Source of the DNA: UBA6059 sp965227155
GTDB taxonomy: Bacteria; Bacteroidota; Bacteroidia; Cytophagales; Cyclobacteriaceae
Length of the DNA stretch: 64,000 bases
Direction: 5' to 3'
Assembly (NCBI GenBank): GCA_965227155.1
Contig: OZ245731.1
Coordinates: forward strand, 3,968,001-4,032,000
Positions 33,397 to 41,644 of the stretch are shown here, one piece after another (the first letter of the stretch is position 1; each line of letters starts with the position of its first letter). The translations under genes and the position numbers were made by a program. The notes under the pieces were generated by a model, which was not told the DNA's origin, did no database searches, and was given only the letters and a program-made list of their open reading frames with translations.

Positions 33397-35538
33397 ATGT
33401 TACCTAACTTTCATACCAAAACATTCAACCTGCCTGATGGCAGAGAAATTTCAGTTGAAACCGGCAAATTAGCCAAACAGGCTGATGGTTCAGTAGTAGT
33501 GCGCATGGGCAATACCATGCTTCTCGCTACCGTGGTTTCCAAAAAAGAAGCAATGGAGGGTGTAGATTTCCTTCCACTATCAGTTGATTACCAGGAAAAA
33601 TTTGCTGCTACCGGTAAAATCCCCGGTGGTTTCCTAAAACGAGAAGGTAAACTTTCTGATTACGAGGTACTTGTTTGCCGATTGGTAGACCGGATCATCA
33701 GACCTATGATGCCGGACGATTACCATGCTGATACCCAAATCAACATCTCATTGATCAGTGCCGATTCGGATTTTCTTCCTGACTGCCTTGCCGCTTTTGC
33801 AGCCTCTGCAGCATTGTCGGTAAGCGATATCCCTTTCAATGGGCCCATCTCAGAGGTTCGAGTGGCCAAAGTTAATGGCGAGCTTGTAGTAAACCCTTCA
33901 GCTAGTCAGCTTAAAGAAGCAACGCTTGAGCTAATGGTGGGTGCTACCTATGAAAACATTGCCATGGTAGAGGGCGAGATGAAGGAGGTTTCTGAGGCAG
34001 AAATGCTGGAAGCTTTGAAAAAAGCACATGAGGCCATCAAAGTAATGTGTGTGGCTCAAAATGAACTTGCTGAAATGGTTGGTTCTACTGAAAAAAGAGC
34101 TTACGAGCATGAATTGCACGATGCGGCGCTCAAAAAGGAAATCCACGAAGCTACATACGACAAGGTTTATGACATTGCTTCACAAGGGATTGCCAATAAA
34201 GCAGAACGAGGAGAGAAGTTTAAAGCAGTGATCAAGGAATGGCTTGAGGCTCAGCCTGAAGACAGAGAACTTGATGAAACTTTAGTTGGCAGGTATTATC
34301 ATGATGTTGAGAAAGAAGCCATCAGAAACTATGTACTTGATCATAAAATCCGCCTGGATGGACGTAAAACTGAGGAAATAAGACCTATTTGGTGCGAAGT
34401 AGATTATCTTCCTGCAGCCCATGGTTCTGCTGTATTTACCCGTGGAGAGACACAATCGCTCACATCAGTAACGTTGGGTACCAAGCTCGATGAGCAAATG
34501 ATCGACGGTGCAATCCACTCAGGTTACAATAAATTCATCCTGCATTACAATTTCCCAGGTTTTTCTACTGGTGAAGTAAAGCCTAACAGAGGCCCGGGAC
34601 GTAGAGAAGTAGGTCATGGCAACCTTGCCATGCGTGCGCTAAAGAATATGCTTCCTGCTGATGAGGATAATCCATATACCATTCGTGTGGTATCCGATAT
34701 TTTAGAGTCTAATGGTTCATCATCTATGGCTACTGTATGCGCGGGATCACTTGCATTAATGGATGCCGGAGTACCCGTGAAGAAGCCTGTATCGGGTATC
34801 GCAATGGGTATGATCTCTGATGCCAACACCAAGAAATATGCAGTTCTTTCTGATATCCTTGGAGATGAGGATCACCTTGGAGACATGGACTTTAAAGTTA
34901 CAGGTACCAGAGATGGTATTACAGCCTGTCAGATGGACATTAAAATAGATGGTCTTTCATACGATGTATTGGCTGAAGCACTTGATCAAGCCAAGAGAGG
35001 TCGCCTGCACATCCTTGATGTAATGGAAAAATCCATAAGTGCACCAAGAGAGGAACTTAAGCCAAATGCACCAAGGTCTGTGAAGCTTACCATCAATAAA
35101 GATATGATTGGTCCGCTAATCGGTCCTGGTGGTAAAGTAGTACAAGAGATCCAAAAGGAAACCGGAGCTACTGTAATTATTGAAGAGAAAGATAACGTTG
35201 GCCTTGTAAATATCTTTGCGGTAGATAAAGAAGCAATGGATGATGCCCTTGGTCGTGTAAAGGCAATTGTAGCAGTACCTGAAGTAGGAGAAGTCTATGA
35301 TGGTGTAGTGAAGTCTATTATGCCATTTGGTGCTTTTGTGGAATTTATGCCTGGTAAAGATGGCTTATTGCATATTTCTGAGATCAAATGGGAACGCCTC
35401 AAAGATATGGAAGGTGTACTGGAAGTAGGGGAACCTATTAAGGTAAAATTGGTAGAAGTAGATAAGAAAACCGGTAAATTCCGACTCTCCAGAAAAGTAT
35501 TACTACCCAAACCGGAGAAAAAATCCGATCCTAGCTAG
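33397..35538 (+). CDS. pnp: Polyribonucleotide nucleotidyltransferase (PNPase)
   Basis: A 713-residue PNPase with two RNase PH domains (about residues 10-220 and 310-540), the all-helical linker between them, a KH domain (IGPLIGPGGKVVQEIQKET, about 567-585) and a C-terminal S1 domain (GEVYDGVVKSIMPFGAFVEF, about 630-700). The second core carries the FSTGEVKPNRGPGRREVGHG and SDILESNGSSSMA phosphate-site signatures. It degrades mRNA phosphorolytically 3'-5' and can add tails. It follows rpsO. A long hairpin stands between it and rpoD. Confidence 0.97.
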   Translation: MLPNFHTKTFNLPDGREISVETGKLAKQADGSVVVRMGNTMLLATVVSKKEAMEGVDFLPLSVDYQEKFAATGKIPGGFLKREGKLSDYEVLVCRLVDRIIRPMMPDDYHADTQINISLISADSDFLPDCLAAFAASAALSVSDIPFNGPISEVRVAKVNGELVVNPSASQLKEATLELMVGATYENIAMVEGEMKEVSEAEMLEALKKAHEAIKVMCVAQNELAEMVGSTEKRAYEHELHDAALKKEIHEATYDKVYDIASQGIANKAERGEKFKAVIKEWLEAQPEDRELDETLVGRYYHDVEKEAIRNYVLDHKIRLDGRKTEEIRPIWCEVDYLPAAHGSAVFTRGETQSLTSVTLGTKLDEQMIDGAIHSGYNKFILHYNFPGFSTGEVKPNRGPGRREVGHGNLAMRALKNMLPADEDNPYTIRVVSDILESNGSSSMATVCAGSLALMDAGVPVKKPVSGIAMGMISDANTKKYAVLSDILGDEDHLGDMDFKVTGTRDGITACQMDIKIDGLSYDVLAEALDQAKRGRLHILDVMEKSISAPREELKPNAPRSVKLTINKDMIGPLIGPGGKVVQEIQKETGATVIIEEKDNVGLVNIFAVDKEAMDDALGRVKAIVAVPEVGEVYDGVVKSIMPFGAFVEFMPGKDGLLHISEIKWERLKDMEGVLEVGEPIKVKLVEVDKKTGKFRLSRKVLLPKPEKKSDPS

Positions 35539-35571
35539 GCAAATTATATTAGGTTAATTAAATTTTCATAG

Positions 35572-35612
35572 AATAAATAATGTGCTTTCATTTTTGGAAG
35601 CCATTATTTATT
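35572..35612 (+). promoter_or_regulatory. Long perfect hairpin between pnp and rpoD
   Basis: An outer 11-bp stem AATAAATAATG / CATTATTTATT and an inner 6-bp stem GCTTTC / GGAAGC (one G-T pair) around a 6-nt T-rich loop form a 17-bp stem with a single bulged T. There is no T-run after it, so a classical terminator is not certain. It could be a processing site, or a structure in the 5' untranslated region of rpoD. Confidence 0.6.
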
Positions 35613-35646
35613 ATTTGATTAAACCAATTAACCTAACCTTAGCTGG

Positions 35647-36510
35647 ATGCGACAACTTAAAATCAGTAAACAAATCACCAACAGGGAGAGCCAATCCCTT
35701 GACAAATACCTTCAGGAAATTGGCAGAGTGGATCTCCTAACCCCCGATGAGGAAGTTGAACTGGCAGTAAGAATAAAAAAGGGCGACCAGCTAGCTCTTG
35801 AAAAACTTACCAAAGCCAACCTTCGCTTCGTAGTATCAGTAGCCAAGCAATATCAAAACCAGGGCCTCACGCTAGGTGATCTTATCAACGAGGGTAATTT
35901 AGGCCTGATCAAGGCTGCTCAGCGTTTTGATGAAACAAGGGGCTTCAAGTTTATCAGTTACGCCGTATGGTGGATCCGACAATCAATACTACAGGCACTG
36001 GCAGAGCAAAGCCGGATTGTGCGGCTACCTTTGAACCGGGTAGGTTCACTCAACAAGATATCCAAAACCTTTTCTGAGCTAGAGCAGAAATACGAACGCG
36101 AACCATCACCCGATGAGATGGCGCAGTTTCTGGACCTTACTACTGCTGAAGTAATGGATACCATTAAGATCTCCGGTCGCCATGTATCTATGGACGCACC
36201 CTTTGCCAATGGGGAGGAGAACAGCCTGCTGGATGTATTGATAGATGATGGTGGGGAAACTCCAGATAATGAATTGCTTAATGATAGCCTGCGAAGAGAG
36301 GTTCAGCGTGCACTTTCCACTTTGACTCACCGTGAAGCAGATGTGGTAACATTATATTTTGGTCTGAATGGAATTCAACCGCTCACGCTGGAAGAAATAG
36401 GTGAAAAGTTTAGTCTCACCCGTGAGCGTGTACGACAAATTAAAGAGAAAGCGATTAGGAGATTAAGGCACGCTACCCGTAGCAAATCCTTGAAACCTTA
36501 TCTGGGCTAA
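35647..36510 (+). CDS. rpoD: Primary RNA polymerase sigma factor, Bacteroidota type
   Basis: A 287-residue sigma-70 factor with region 1.2 (LDKYLQEIGRV), region 2 (RFVVSVAKQYQNQGLTLGDLINEGNLGLIKAAQRF and the RGFKFISYAVWWIRQ region 2.3-2.4), region 3, and region 4.2 helix-turn-helix (LTLEEIGEKFSLTRERVRQIKEKAIRRL). It lacks region 1.1 and the spacer between regions 1.2 and 2.1, the hallmark of the principal sigma factor of Bacteroidota, which recognises -33 TTTG / -7 TAnnTTTG promoters. Examples of such promoters occur in this window before rpsO, tRNA-Met and tRNA-Thr. Confidence 0.95.
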   Translation: MRQLKISKQITNRESQSLDKYLQEIGRVDLLTPDEEVELAVRIKKGDQLALEKLTKANLRFVVSVAKQYQNQGLTLGDLINEGNLGLIKAAQRFDETRGFKFISYAVWWIRQSILQALAEQSRIVRLPLNRVGSLNKISKTFSELEQKYEREPSPDEMAQFLDLTTAEVMDTIKISGRHVSMDAPFANGEENSLLDVLIDDGGETPDNELLNDSLRREVQRALSTLTHREADVVTLYFGLNGIQPLTLEEIGEKFSLTRERVRQIKEKAIRRLRHATRSKSLKPYLG

Positions 36511-36612
36511 TTAATGGTAAGCCCCCGACAATTCACTAGTTTTGCTGATCTTTTTTCTATTTACACTGTTTATACAGTAGTAATAATTTATTGTCTTTAA
36601 AAAGAATTAAGC

Positions 36613-37560
36613 ATGGATAAAGAAAAGGTTCAGGTTTTGATTATTGGTTCGGGTCCTGCTGGGTACACAGCAGCAATTTATGCCTCAAGAGCTGGATTGA
36701 AACCTGTTTTGTACCAGGGTTCACAACCTGGTGGGCAGCTTACCATTACAAACGATGTAGAGAACTATCCGGGTTATCCGGAGGGCGTGATGGGCCCTCA
36801 AATGATGATCGATTTTCAAAAACAAGCCGAGCGTTTTGGCGCAGATGTGCGCACCGGAATGGTCACAGCAGTTGACTTTTCAGGCTATCCTCACAAGGCA
36901 ATTGTGGATAACAAGCTGGAAATTGAAGCTGAGGCTGTTATCATATCTACAGGTGCATCGGCTAAATGGCTGGGCCTTCCCGGCGAGGAAAGACTGAACG
37001 GTCGCGGAGTTTCTGCCTGTGCAGTATGTGATGGGTTCTTTTTCAGGGGTCAGGATGTGGTCATCGTTGGGGGTGGCGATTCTGCAGCAGAGGAAGCCAG
37101 CTACCTGGCCAATCTTTGCAAGAAAGTCTATATGCTGGTACGCAGAGACGAGCTGCGGGCTTCTCAGATCATGCAAAACCGTGTGAAAAGCAAAGCGAAT
37201 ATCGAAATACTTTGGAACACTGAAGCTGAGGAAGTCTTAGGTAAGGAGGAAGTGGAAGCCGTAAGAGTGGTTAATAATGTAACCGGGGAGAAGAGAGATC
37301 TTGCTGTAACCGGCTTTTTTGTTGCCATAGGTCATAAGCCCAATACCGACATTTTTAAGGATTACCTGGATATGGATGAGAGTGGTTATATAAAAACGAT
37401 ACCAGGAAGTTCTAAGACAAAAATAGAAGGCGTTTTTGCCACTGGTGACGCACAGGATCACGTGTACAGGCAGGCCGTTACGGCTGCAGGTTCCGGCTGC
37501 ATGGGAGCCCTCGATGCAGAGCGATTCCTGGCAGAAAAGGCAGTCACGACAGTAGCTTAA
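36613..37560 (+). CDS. trxB: Thioredoxin-disulfide reductase
   Basis: A 315-residue FAD/NADPH enzyme. It has the FAD motif IIGSGPAGYTAAIYASRAGL (residues about 10-29), GQLTITNDVENYPGYP, the redox CAVCDG (Cys 136 and 139), the NADPH motif VGGGDSAAEEASYL and the C-terminal ATGDAQD. It reduces thioredoxin. It has its own 3' terminator, and the next gene is the bacillithiol deacetylase, so thiol redox genes are neighbours. Confidence 0.95.
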   Translation: MDKEKVQVLIIGSGPAGYTAAIYASRAGLKPVLYQGSQPGGQLTITNDVENYPGYPEGVMGPQMMIDFQKQAERFGADVRTGMVTAVDFSGYPHKAIVDNKLEIEAEAVIISTGASAKWLGLPGEERLNGRGVSACAVCDGFFFRGQDVVIVGGGDSAAEEASYLANLCKKVYMLVRRDELRASQIMQNRVKSKANIEILWNTEAEEVLGKEEVEAVRVVNNVTGEKRDLAVTGFFVAIGHKPNTDIFKDYLDMDESGYIKTIPGSSKTKIEGVFATGDAQDHVYRQAVTAAGSGCMGALDAERFLAEKAVTTVA

Positions 37561-37584
37561 CTACCGACTAAATGAGCTATAGAC

Positions 37585-37610
37585 AATCCCGACCCACCCG
37601 GTCGGGATTT
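37585..37610 (+). terminator. Terminator after trxB
   Basis: Perfect 9-bp stem AATCCCGAC / GTCGGGATT with a 7-nt loop CCACCCG, followed by T-rich sequence, 25 nt after the trxB stop. Confidence 0.75.
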
Positions 37611-37651
37611 ATATTTTCCACATTATATTGCGAACAAAAGTCAATCTGAAC

Positions 37652-38368
37652 ATGAAGCTTGATATTCTTGTCATTGCAGCGCATCCTGATGATGCAGAGC
37701 TTTCTTGTGGGGGTACCATCATTAAGTATACTGAGGCTGGCAAAAAAGTAGGTATTATCGACCTTACAGCAGGGGAGTTGGGAACCCGAGGAACACCTGA
37801 GCTTCGCATACAAGAAGCCAACAAAGCAGCTGAAGTAATGGGACTTGCCATTCGAGAAAATATGCATTTTCGTGATGGTTTTTTTCTCAATGACAAGCAG
37901 CATCAATTGGCTTTAATTCAGAAAATAAGGCAATATCAACCAGAAATTGTGCTGGCGAATGCTATTCGGGATAGGCATCCGGACCATGGTCAGGGGGCAA
38001 CTCTGATAGCTAAGTCGTGCTTTTTAGCCGGGTTAAAGAAAATTGAAACCCAGCTGGAGGGTAAGCTTCAGGAAGCCTGGCGCCCAAAAAATGTGTATCA
38101 TTTTATTCAAAGTAACTATATAGAGCCGGATTTCGTGTTGGATATCTCTGAACAGTGGGATAAAAAAATGGAAGCCATCAGGGCTTACCAATCACAGTTT
38201 TTTGACCCGAATAGCAAAGAGCCTGAAACCTTTATTTCAACACCTTTATTTATGAAGCTGATAGAGTCCAGGGCTGTGGAGATGGGCCAGCCGGTTGGAT
38301 TTGCGTATGCCGAAGGTTTTACCACCTACAAAAGGATGGGCATTAAAGACCTATTTGAGTTGTATTAA
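37652..38368 (+). CDS. bshB1: Bacillithiol biosynthesis deacetylase BshB1
   Basis: A 238-residue PIG-L/LmbE-family deacetylase. The zinc motif AAHPDDAELSCGG (about residues 8-20) provides His and Asp ligands, and RDRHPDHGQGA holds the third His and the catalytic segment. The TAGELGTRGTPELR loop is characteristic of BshB1. It hydrolyses GlcNAc-malate to GlcN-malate in bacillithiol synthesis. The start is taken at the ATG at 37652 (KLDILVIAAHPDD), not the TTG at 37628, because the family begins here. The 3' end overlaps the convergent GT2 gene by 26 nt. Confidence 0.92.
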   Translation: MKLDILVIAAHPDDAELSCGGTIIKYTEAGKKVGIIDLTAGELGTRGTPELRIQEANKAAEVMGLAIRENMHFRDGFFLNDKQHQLALIQKIRQYQPEIVLANAIRDRHPDHGQGATLIAKSCFLAGLKKIETQLEGKLQEAWRPKNVYHFIQSNYIEPDFVLDISEQWDKKMEAIRAYQSQFFDPNSKEPETFISTPLFMKLIESRAVEMGQPVGFAYAEGFTTYKRMGIKDLFELY

Positions 38369-39584
38369 TGCGGTCGTGCTGTCTCAGGATTTCTAACTGA
38401 TCTTTCATATTATCGACCCGTTTGATCGACAGATATTCTTGAAATAAACTATTGACATTTTCGTGTAGATTGGAATCGAGCAGGTAGTTATCTCTTAGAT
38501 AATGTACCAAATGGAGCATCTGCAGCCCATCAAACCACATGAAAAACTTTTTTCGTCGCTGTTTAAAATCTTTTGCTTCGGAGATTATTCTTCCTAAAAC
38601 CTCTATGTAACCTATTTCACTGAGGTATTGAGCAATTTGTACTGGAAAAGCCGTTTCCTGGTTCATCAATGCTTTATCGACATTAAACATAAAATCTCTA
38701 ATCCACCTGAATACTTCAAAGTCATAGCATGTCTCTAAAGCTTTTGTGCCGTTTTGCCATTGGCCGATAGCTGCACCAGTACCAAATGGCACCCGATCTG
38801 ATGTTCTACCTGACGGATATACGACTGCATTGGTAATATGACCATAATGGCCATGGGGGAGTAGTTTGTGTATGAAATAAAAATCCTCGCCGGCCTTTCT
38901 TCGGTTCATGCCGCCATGCTTCTCATACCAATCAGCCCTTACTGCCATAGCTGAGCCGATGGTTTGCGTTGCCAAAGGATAGCCGCAAAATTGCAACGCA
39001 TTGATATAGTACCTCAGGTAAAGCTCATACATGACAATGCCCTTATCTTCAATTCCGTTTGCTATGGGGTGTTCAAAAAATATCGAGGCTGCATGAATGT
39101 GCTGATTATGGATGAAAAATTCGTAAATAGCCTGAAGATAATTCTCACTAACAGTACAGTCAGCATCAAGGCAAACAATGGGGATCTCGTATTTACCAAT
39201 TTTATGGACTCTCCTTATCGCTTCATCCATGCCGGCTTTTCTGGCAAGTCCCACACCTGCATGTTTTTTGGTTAAGGGAACAAGTGCAGGCAAGAAGGAT
39301 ATGTTTTGATGGATATGGCTTGCCTGAAAACGCTCAACCATTTTCAATGTGGCTTCATGGCTTTCCACCAACGCCTGTGGAGCATCCTCCGGAAAATTGA
39401 TTATACAAATGACTTCTACATGGAAATTAACTGATACCGCAGACTGGCTAAGGCTATCTAATGTAGAGAGCAAATCTGGCTCCTTGTAGGCTGGGATGAC
39501 AATAAAAAGCCCCGTGTCAGGATGAACCGGTAAACTGAGCTCCAGGGAGCGGTAAGCATAGCGCTCAAGGTAAACCCGTCTCAT
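38343..39584 (-). CDS. Family 2 glycosyltransferase
   Basis: A 413-residue GT-A-fold protein. It opens with FIVIPAYKEPDLLSTLDSLSQ (about residues 28-48), and has the DXD-type metal motif VCLDADCTV (about 143-151) and an acceptor-side GEDFYFIHKLL. The C-terminal about 120 residues are helical and specific to a Bacteroidota subgroup. There is no transmembrane helix, so it is cytosolic or membrane-associated. It overlaps pdxH (TAATG) and is cotranscribed with it. The sugar acceptor is unknown. Confidence 0.82.
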   Translation of the reverse strand: MRRVYLERYAYRSLELSLPVHPDTGLFIVIPAYKEPDLLSTLDSLSQSAVSVNFHVEVICIINFPEDAPQALVESHEATLKMVERFQASHIHQNISFLPALVPLTKKHAGVGLARKAGMDEAIRRVHKIGKYEIPIVCLDADCTVSENYLQAIYEFFIHNQHIHAASIFFEHPIANGIEDKGIVMYELYLRYYINALQFCGYPLATQTIGSAMAVRADWYEKHGGMNRRKAGEDFYFIHKLLPHGHYGHITNAVVYPSGRTSDRVPFGTGAAIGQWQNGTKALETCYDFEVFRWIRDFMFNVDKALMNQETAFPVQIAQYLSEIGYIEVLGRIISEAKDFKQRRKKFFMWFDGLQMLHLVHYLRDNYLLDSNLHENVNSLFQEYLSIKRVDNMKDQLEILRQHDRINTTQIGL

Positions 39585-40234
39585 TAGGGTGCCAGCCTCT
39601 TCATAGCCCAGTCTCCTTGCTCTGACTTTGAATATTCAATTCTATCATGGAGCCTGTTTGGGCGACCTTGCCAAAATTCCATGGTATGAGGCACCACTCT
39701 AAAGCCACCCCAAAAATCCGGCAATGGTATTTGTCCGGCTGTGAACTTGCGTTTCATTTCCTCCAGCTTCATTTCCAGTATTTTACGGGAAGAAATGACA
39801 CTGCTTTGTTGCGATACCCAGGCCCCAAGCTGACTGCCTTTAGGTCTCGATGTGAAATAGGTAAAGGATTCTTTGGTGCTGACTTTTTCCGCATGCCCTT
39901 GAATCATTAATTGGCGCTCTAGTGGGTACCAGGGAAACAGCAGGCTTACTTTATTATTGGATTTGATATGAGCGGCTTTTCTACTCTCATAATTGGTGTA
40001 AAATACAAAGCCCTTTTCATCGTAAGCTTTTAATAATACGGTGCGCTGCGTTGATTGTCCTTCAGGTGATACTGTGCCTACGATCATCGCATTGGGTTCT
40101 GTAAGCTCGCTTTGTAGTGCTTGCTCAAACCATTTTTTAAATTGAACCATAGGATCTATGGCCATTTGATCTTCCTGTAGCCCATCCTTTGTGTACTCCT
40201 TTCTCAATGCCGCCACGTCAGTGCCCATATTCAA
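39584..40234 (-). CDS. pdxH: Pyridoxamine/pyridoxine 5'-phosphate oxidase
   Basis: A 216-residue FMN enzyme. It has the N-terminal LRKEYTKDGLQED, RTVLLKAYDEKGFVFYTNYESRKA, the WYPLERQLMIQGHAEK strand, SRPKGSQLGAWVSQQSS and the C-terminal signature EFWQGRPNRLHDRIEY. It oxidises pyridoxine or pyridoxamine phosphate to pyridoxal 5'-phosphate. It is first in an operon with the overlapping glycosyltransferase. The intergenic region to miaE (202 bp) carries a 9-bp inverted repeat AGTAGCCAA / TTGGCTACT. Confidence 0.93.
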   Translation of the reverse strand: MNMGTDVAALRKEYTKDGLQEDQMAIDPMVQFKKWFEQALQSELTEPNAMIVGTVSPEGQSTQRTVLLKAYDEKGFVFYTNYESRKAAHIKSNNKVSLLFPWYPLERQLMIQGHAEKVSTKESFTYFTSRPKGSQLGAWVSQQSSVISSRKILEMKLEEMKRKFTAGQIPLPDFWGGFRVVPHTMEFWQGRPNRLHDRIEYSKSEQGDWAMKRLAP

Positions 40235-40374
40235 TTCTTTAGTCTATTTGGTTAATTATTTTACAATATTATGGTAATTATGCACTTAAGAGTAGCCAAA
40301 TGAATAATATCTGATTCTACTCTTATGGCATTGTAGAGATCAAATTTGGAGTCAATCAACATCAGGCTATTGGC

Positions 40375-40382
40375 TACTTTTG
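40375..40382 (+). promoter_or_regulatory. Putative -7 box (TACTTTTG) of miaE
   Basis: An exact TAnnTTTG match, 54 nt before the miaE start. A TTTG lies 26 nt upstream, longer than the usual 19-21 spacing. It overlaps the right arm of the 9-bp inverted repeat. Confidence 0.3.
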
Positions 40383-40436
40383 TTTGATCGAGATGTAAAG
40401 GGATTGTCACCCGACATTGTTTAAGAAAGAAACCAA

Positions 40437-41021
40437 ATGAAAGCAAGACTTGATTTAACAGTAGACAGTAGTCCTGAGTGGGTAGCAACGGTTATGGCTG
40501 ATTTTGATTCTTTTTTGCAGGATCATGCGAACTGCGAACGCAAAGCCTCTTCAATGGCTATGAGTTTCGTTGCCAAATTTCCCGATCGAGTAGAAATACT
40601 TCAGGAATTGATAGATACTGCTATTGAAGAGCTTGAACACTTCAAGCAGGTCTACGCGCTCATGGAGGCCAGAGGACTCAAACTCAGCCATGAAATCGGC
40701 AAAGATCATTATGTTCAGTCGCTGGTTGATTTTTGCCGCTCAGGAAGAGAGGAGCGCTTTATGGACAGGCTATTGCTTGCGTCTGTAGTGGAAACACGGG
40801 GTGCAGAAAGGTTTAGATTGTTATATGAAGCATTGGAAGATAAGGAGCTAAAAGCATTTTATCGTGACCTGTGGGCATCTGAAGCCAGGCATGGTGAAAT
40901 CTTTGTGCATATGGCTTGCCAGTATTTCGAAAAAGAAGATGTTTACAAAAGGCTTGATGAAATAAACAATTACGAAGGACAGATAATTAAGAGTTTACCA
41001 CTAAAAGCAGCTTTACATTAA
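40437..41021 (+). CDS. miaE: tRNA-(ms2io6A)-hydroxylase
   Basis: A 194-residue non-haem di-iron hydroxylase of the MiaE family. The di-iron ligands are visible in four helices: NCERKASSMAM, IEELEHFKQV, VETRGAERF and SEARHGEIFVHMA (the E/ExxH pattern repeats). It hydroxylates ms2i6A at position 37 of tRNAs. It is followed by yqgE after 1 nt, so the two are cotranscribed. MiaB and MiaA are not in the window. Confidence 0.9.
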   Translation: MKARLDLTVDSSPEWVATVMADFDSFLQDHANCERKASSMAMSFVAKFPDRVEILQELIDTAIEELEHFKQVYALMEARGLKLSHEIGKDHYVQSLVDFCRSGREERFMDRLLLASVVETRGAERFRLLYEALEDKELKAFYRDLWASEARHGEIFVHMACQYFEKEDVYKRLDEINNYEGQIIKSLPLKAALH

Positions 41022-41022
41022 T

Positions 41023-41607
41023 ATGGATTTTGATTATTTCGGCATATCAAAAACTCAAAAACCGGGTAGGGGAGATCTGTTGATTTCTGAACCTTATCTG
41101 CCTGATCCAAATTTTGAACGTTCGGTTATCTACTTATGCGAACATGATGAAAACGGTTCGTTTGGGTTTGTGCTGAACAAGAAGTCTATATTGAATATAG
41201 ATGAAGTGATGGAAGCTATTGAGGATTTTAAAGTTCCCTTATTTGTAGGTGGACCGGTGGAGCAGGAAACATTGCATTTTCTGCACTGCGATCCGGATAT
41301 GATGCAAAGTGGCAAAGAGATTTCTGAAGGCATTTATTGGGGAGGAAATTTTGAAAAGCTGCTTAGCCTTATTGAAAGTAAAATTATTGATCCCGATAAA
41401 TACCGCTTTTTCCTGGGGTATTCTGGATGGACAGGAGGACAACTGGAGGATGAATTGAAGGCCAAATCGTGGATTGTACATAAGAACACTGCAGTACATC
41501 ATATCTTCGAAGAAGATCCTGACTTACTGTGGAGAAGGATACTACAGGAAATGGGTGGAAAGTTTAAAATGTTCTCGAACTATCCGACCGATCCGAGATT
41601 AAATTAG
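41023..41607 (+). CDS. YqgE/AlgH family protein
   Basis: A 194-residue protein of the UPF0301/YqgE family. It shows the domain landmarks GDLLISEPYLPDPNFERSVIYLCEHDENGSFGFVLNK, VGGPVEQETLHFLH and GYSGWTGGQLEDELKAKSW. The fold is known, the function not; AlgH was linked to alginate regulation in Pseudomonas without a mechanism. It is cotranscribed with miaE. Confidence 0.88.
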   Translation: MDFDYFGISKTQKPGRGDLLISEPYLPDPNFERSVIYLCEHDENGSFGFVLNKKSILNIDEVMEAIEDFKVPLFVGGPVEQETLHFLHCDPDMMQSGKEISEGIYWGGNFEKLLSLIESKIIDPDKYRFFLGYSGWTGGQLEDELKAKSWIVHKNTAVHHIFEEDPDLLWRRILQEMGGKFKMFSNYPTDPRLN

Positions 41608-41644
41608 GTTATTTGTTAATTTAGAAGAGCAAACGCGCACTGAT

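Noticed and set aside
40291..40378. Inverted repeat AGTAGCCAA / TTGGCTACT between pdxH and miaE as an operator
   Set aside because: Nine-base arms 70 nt apart are plausible by chance, and no regulator is known; mentioned only as context.
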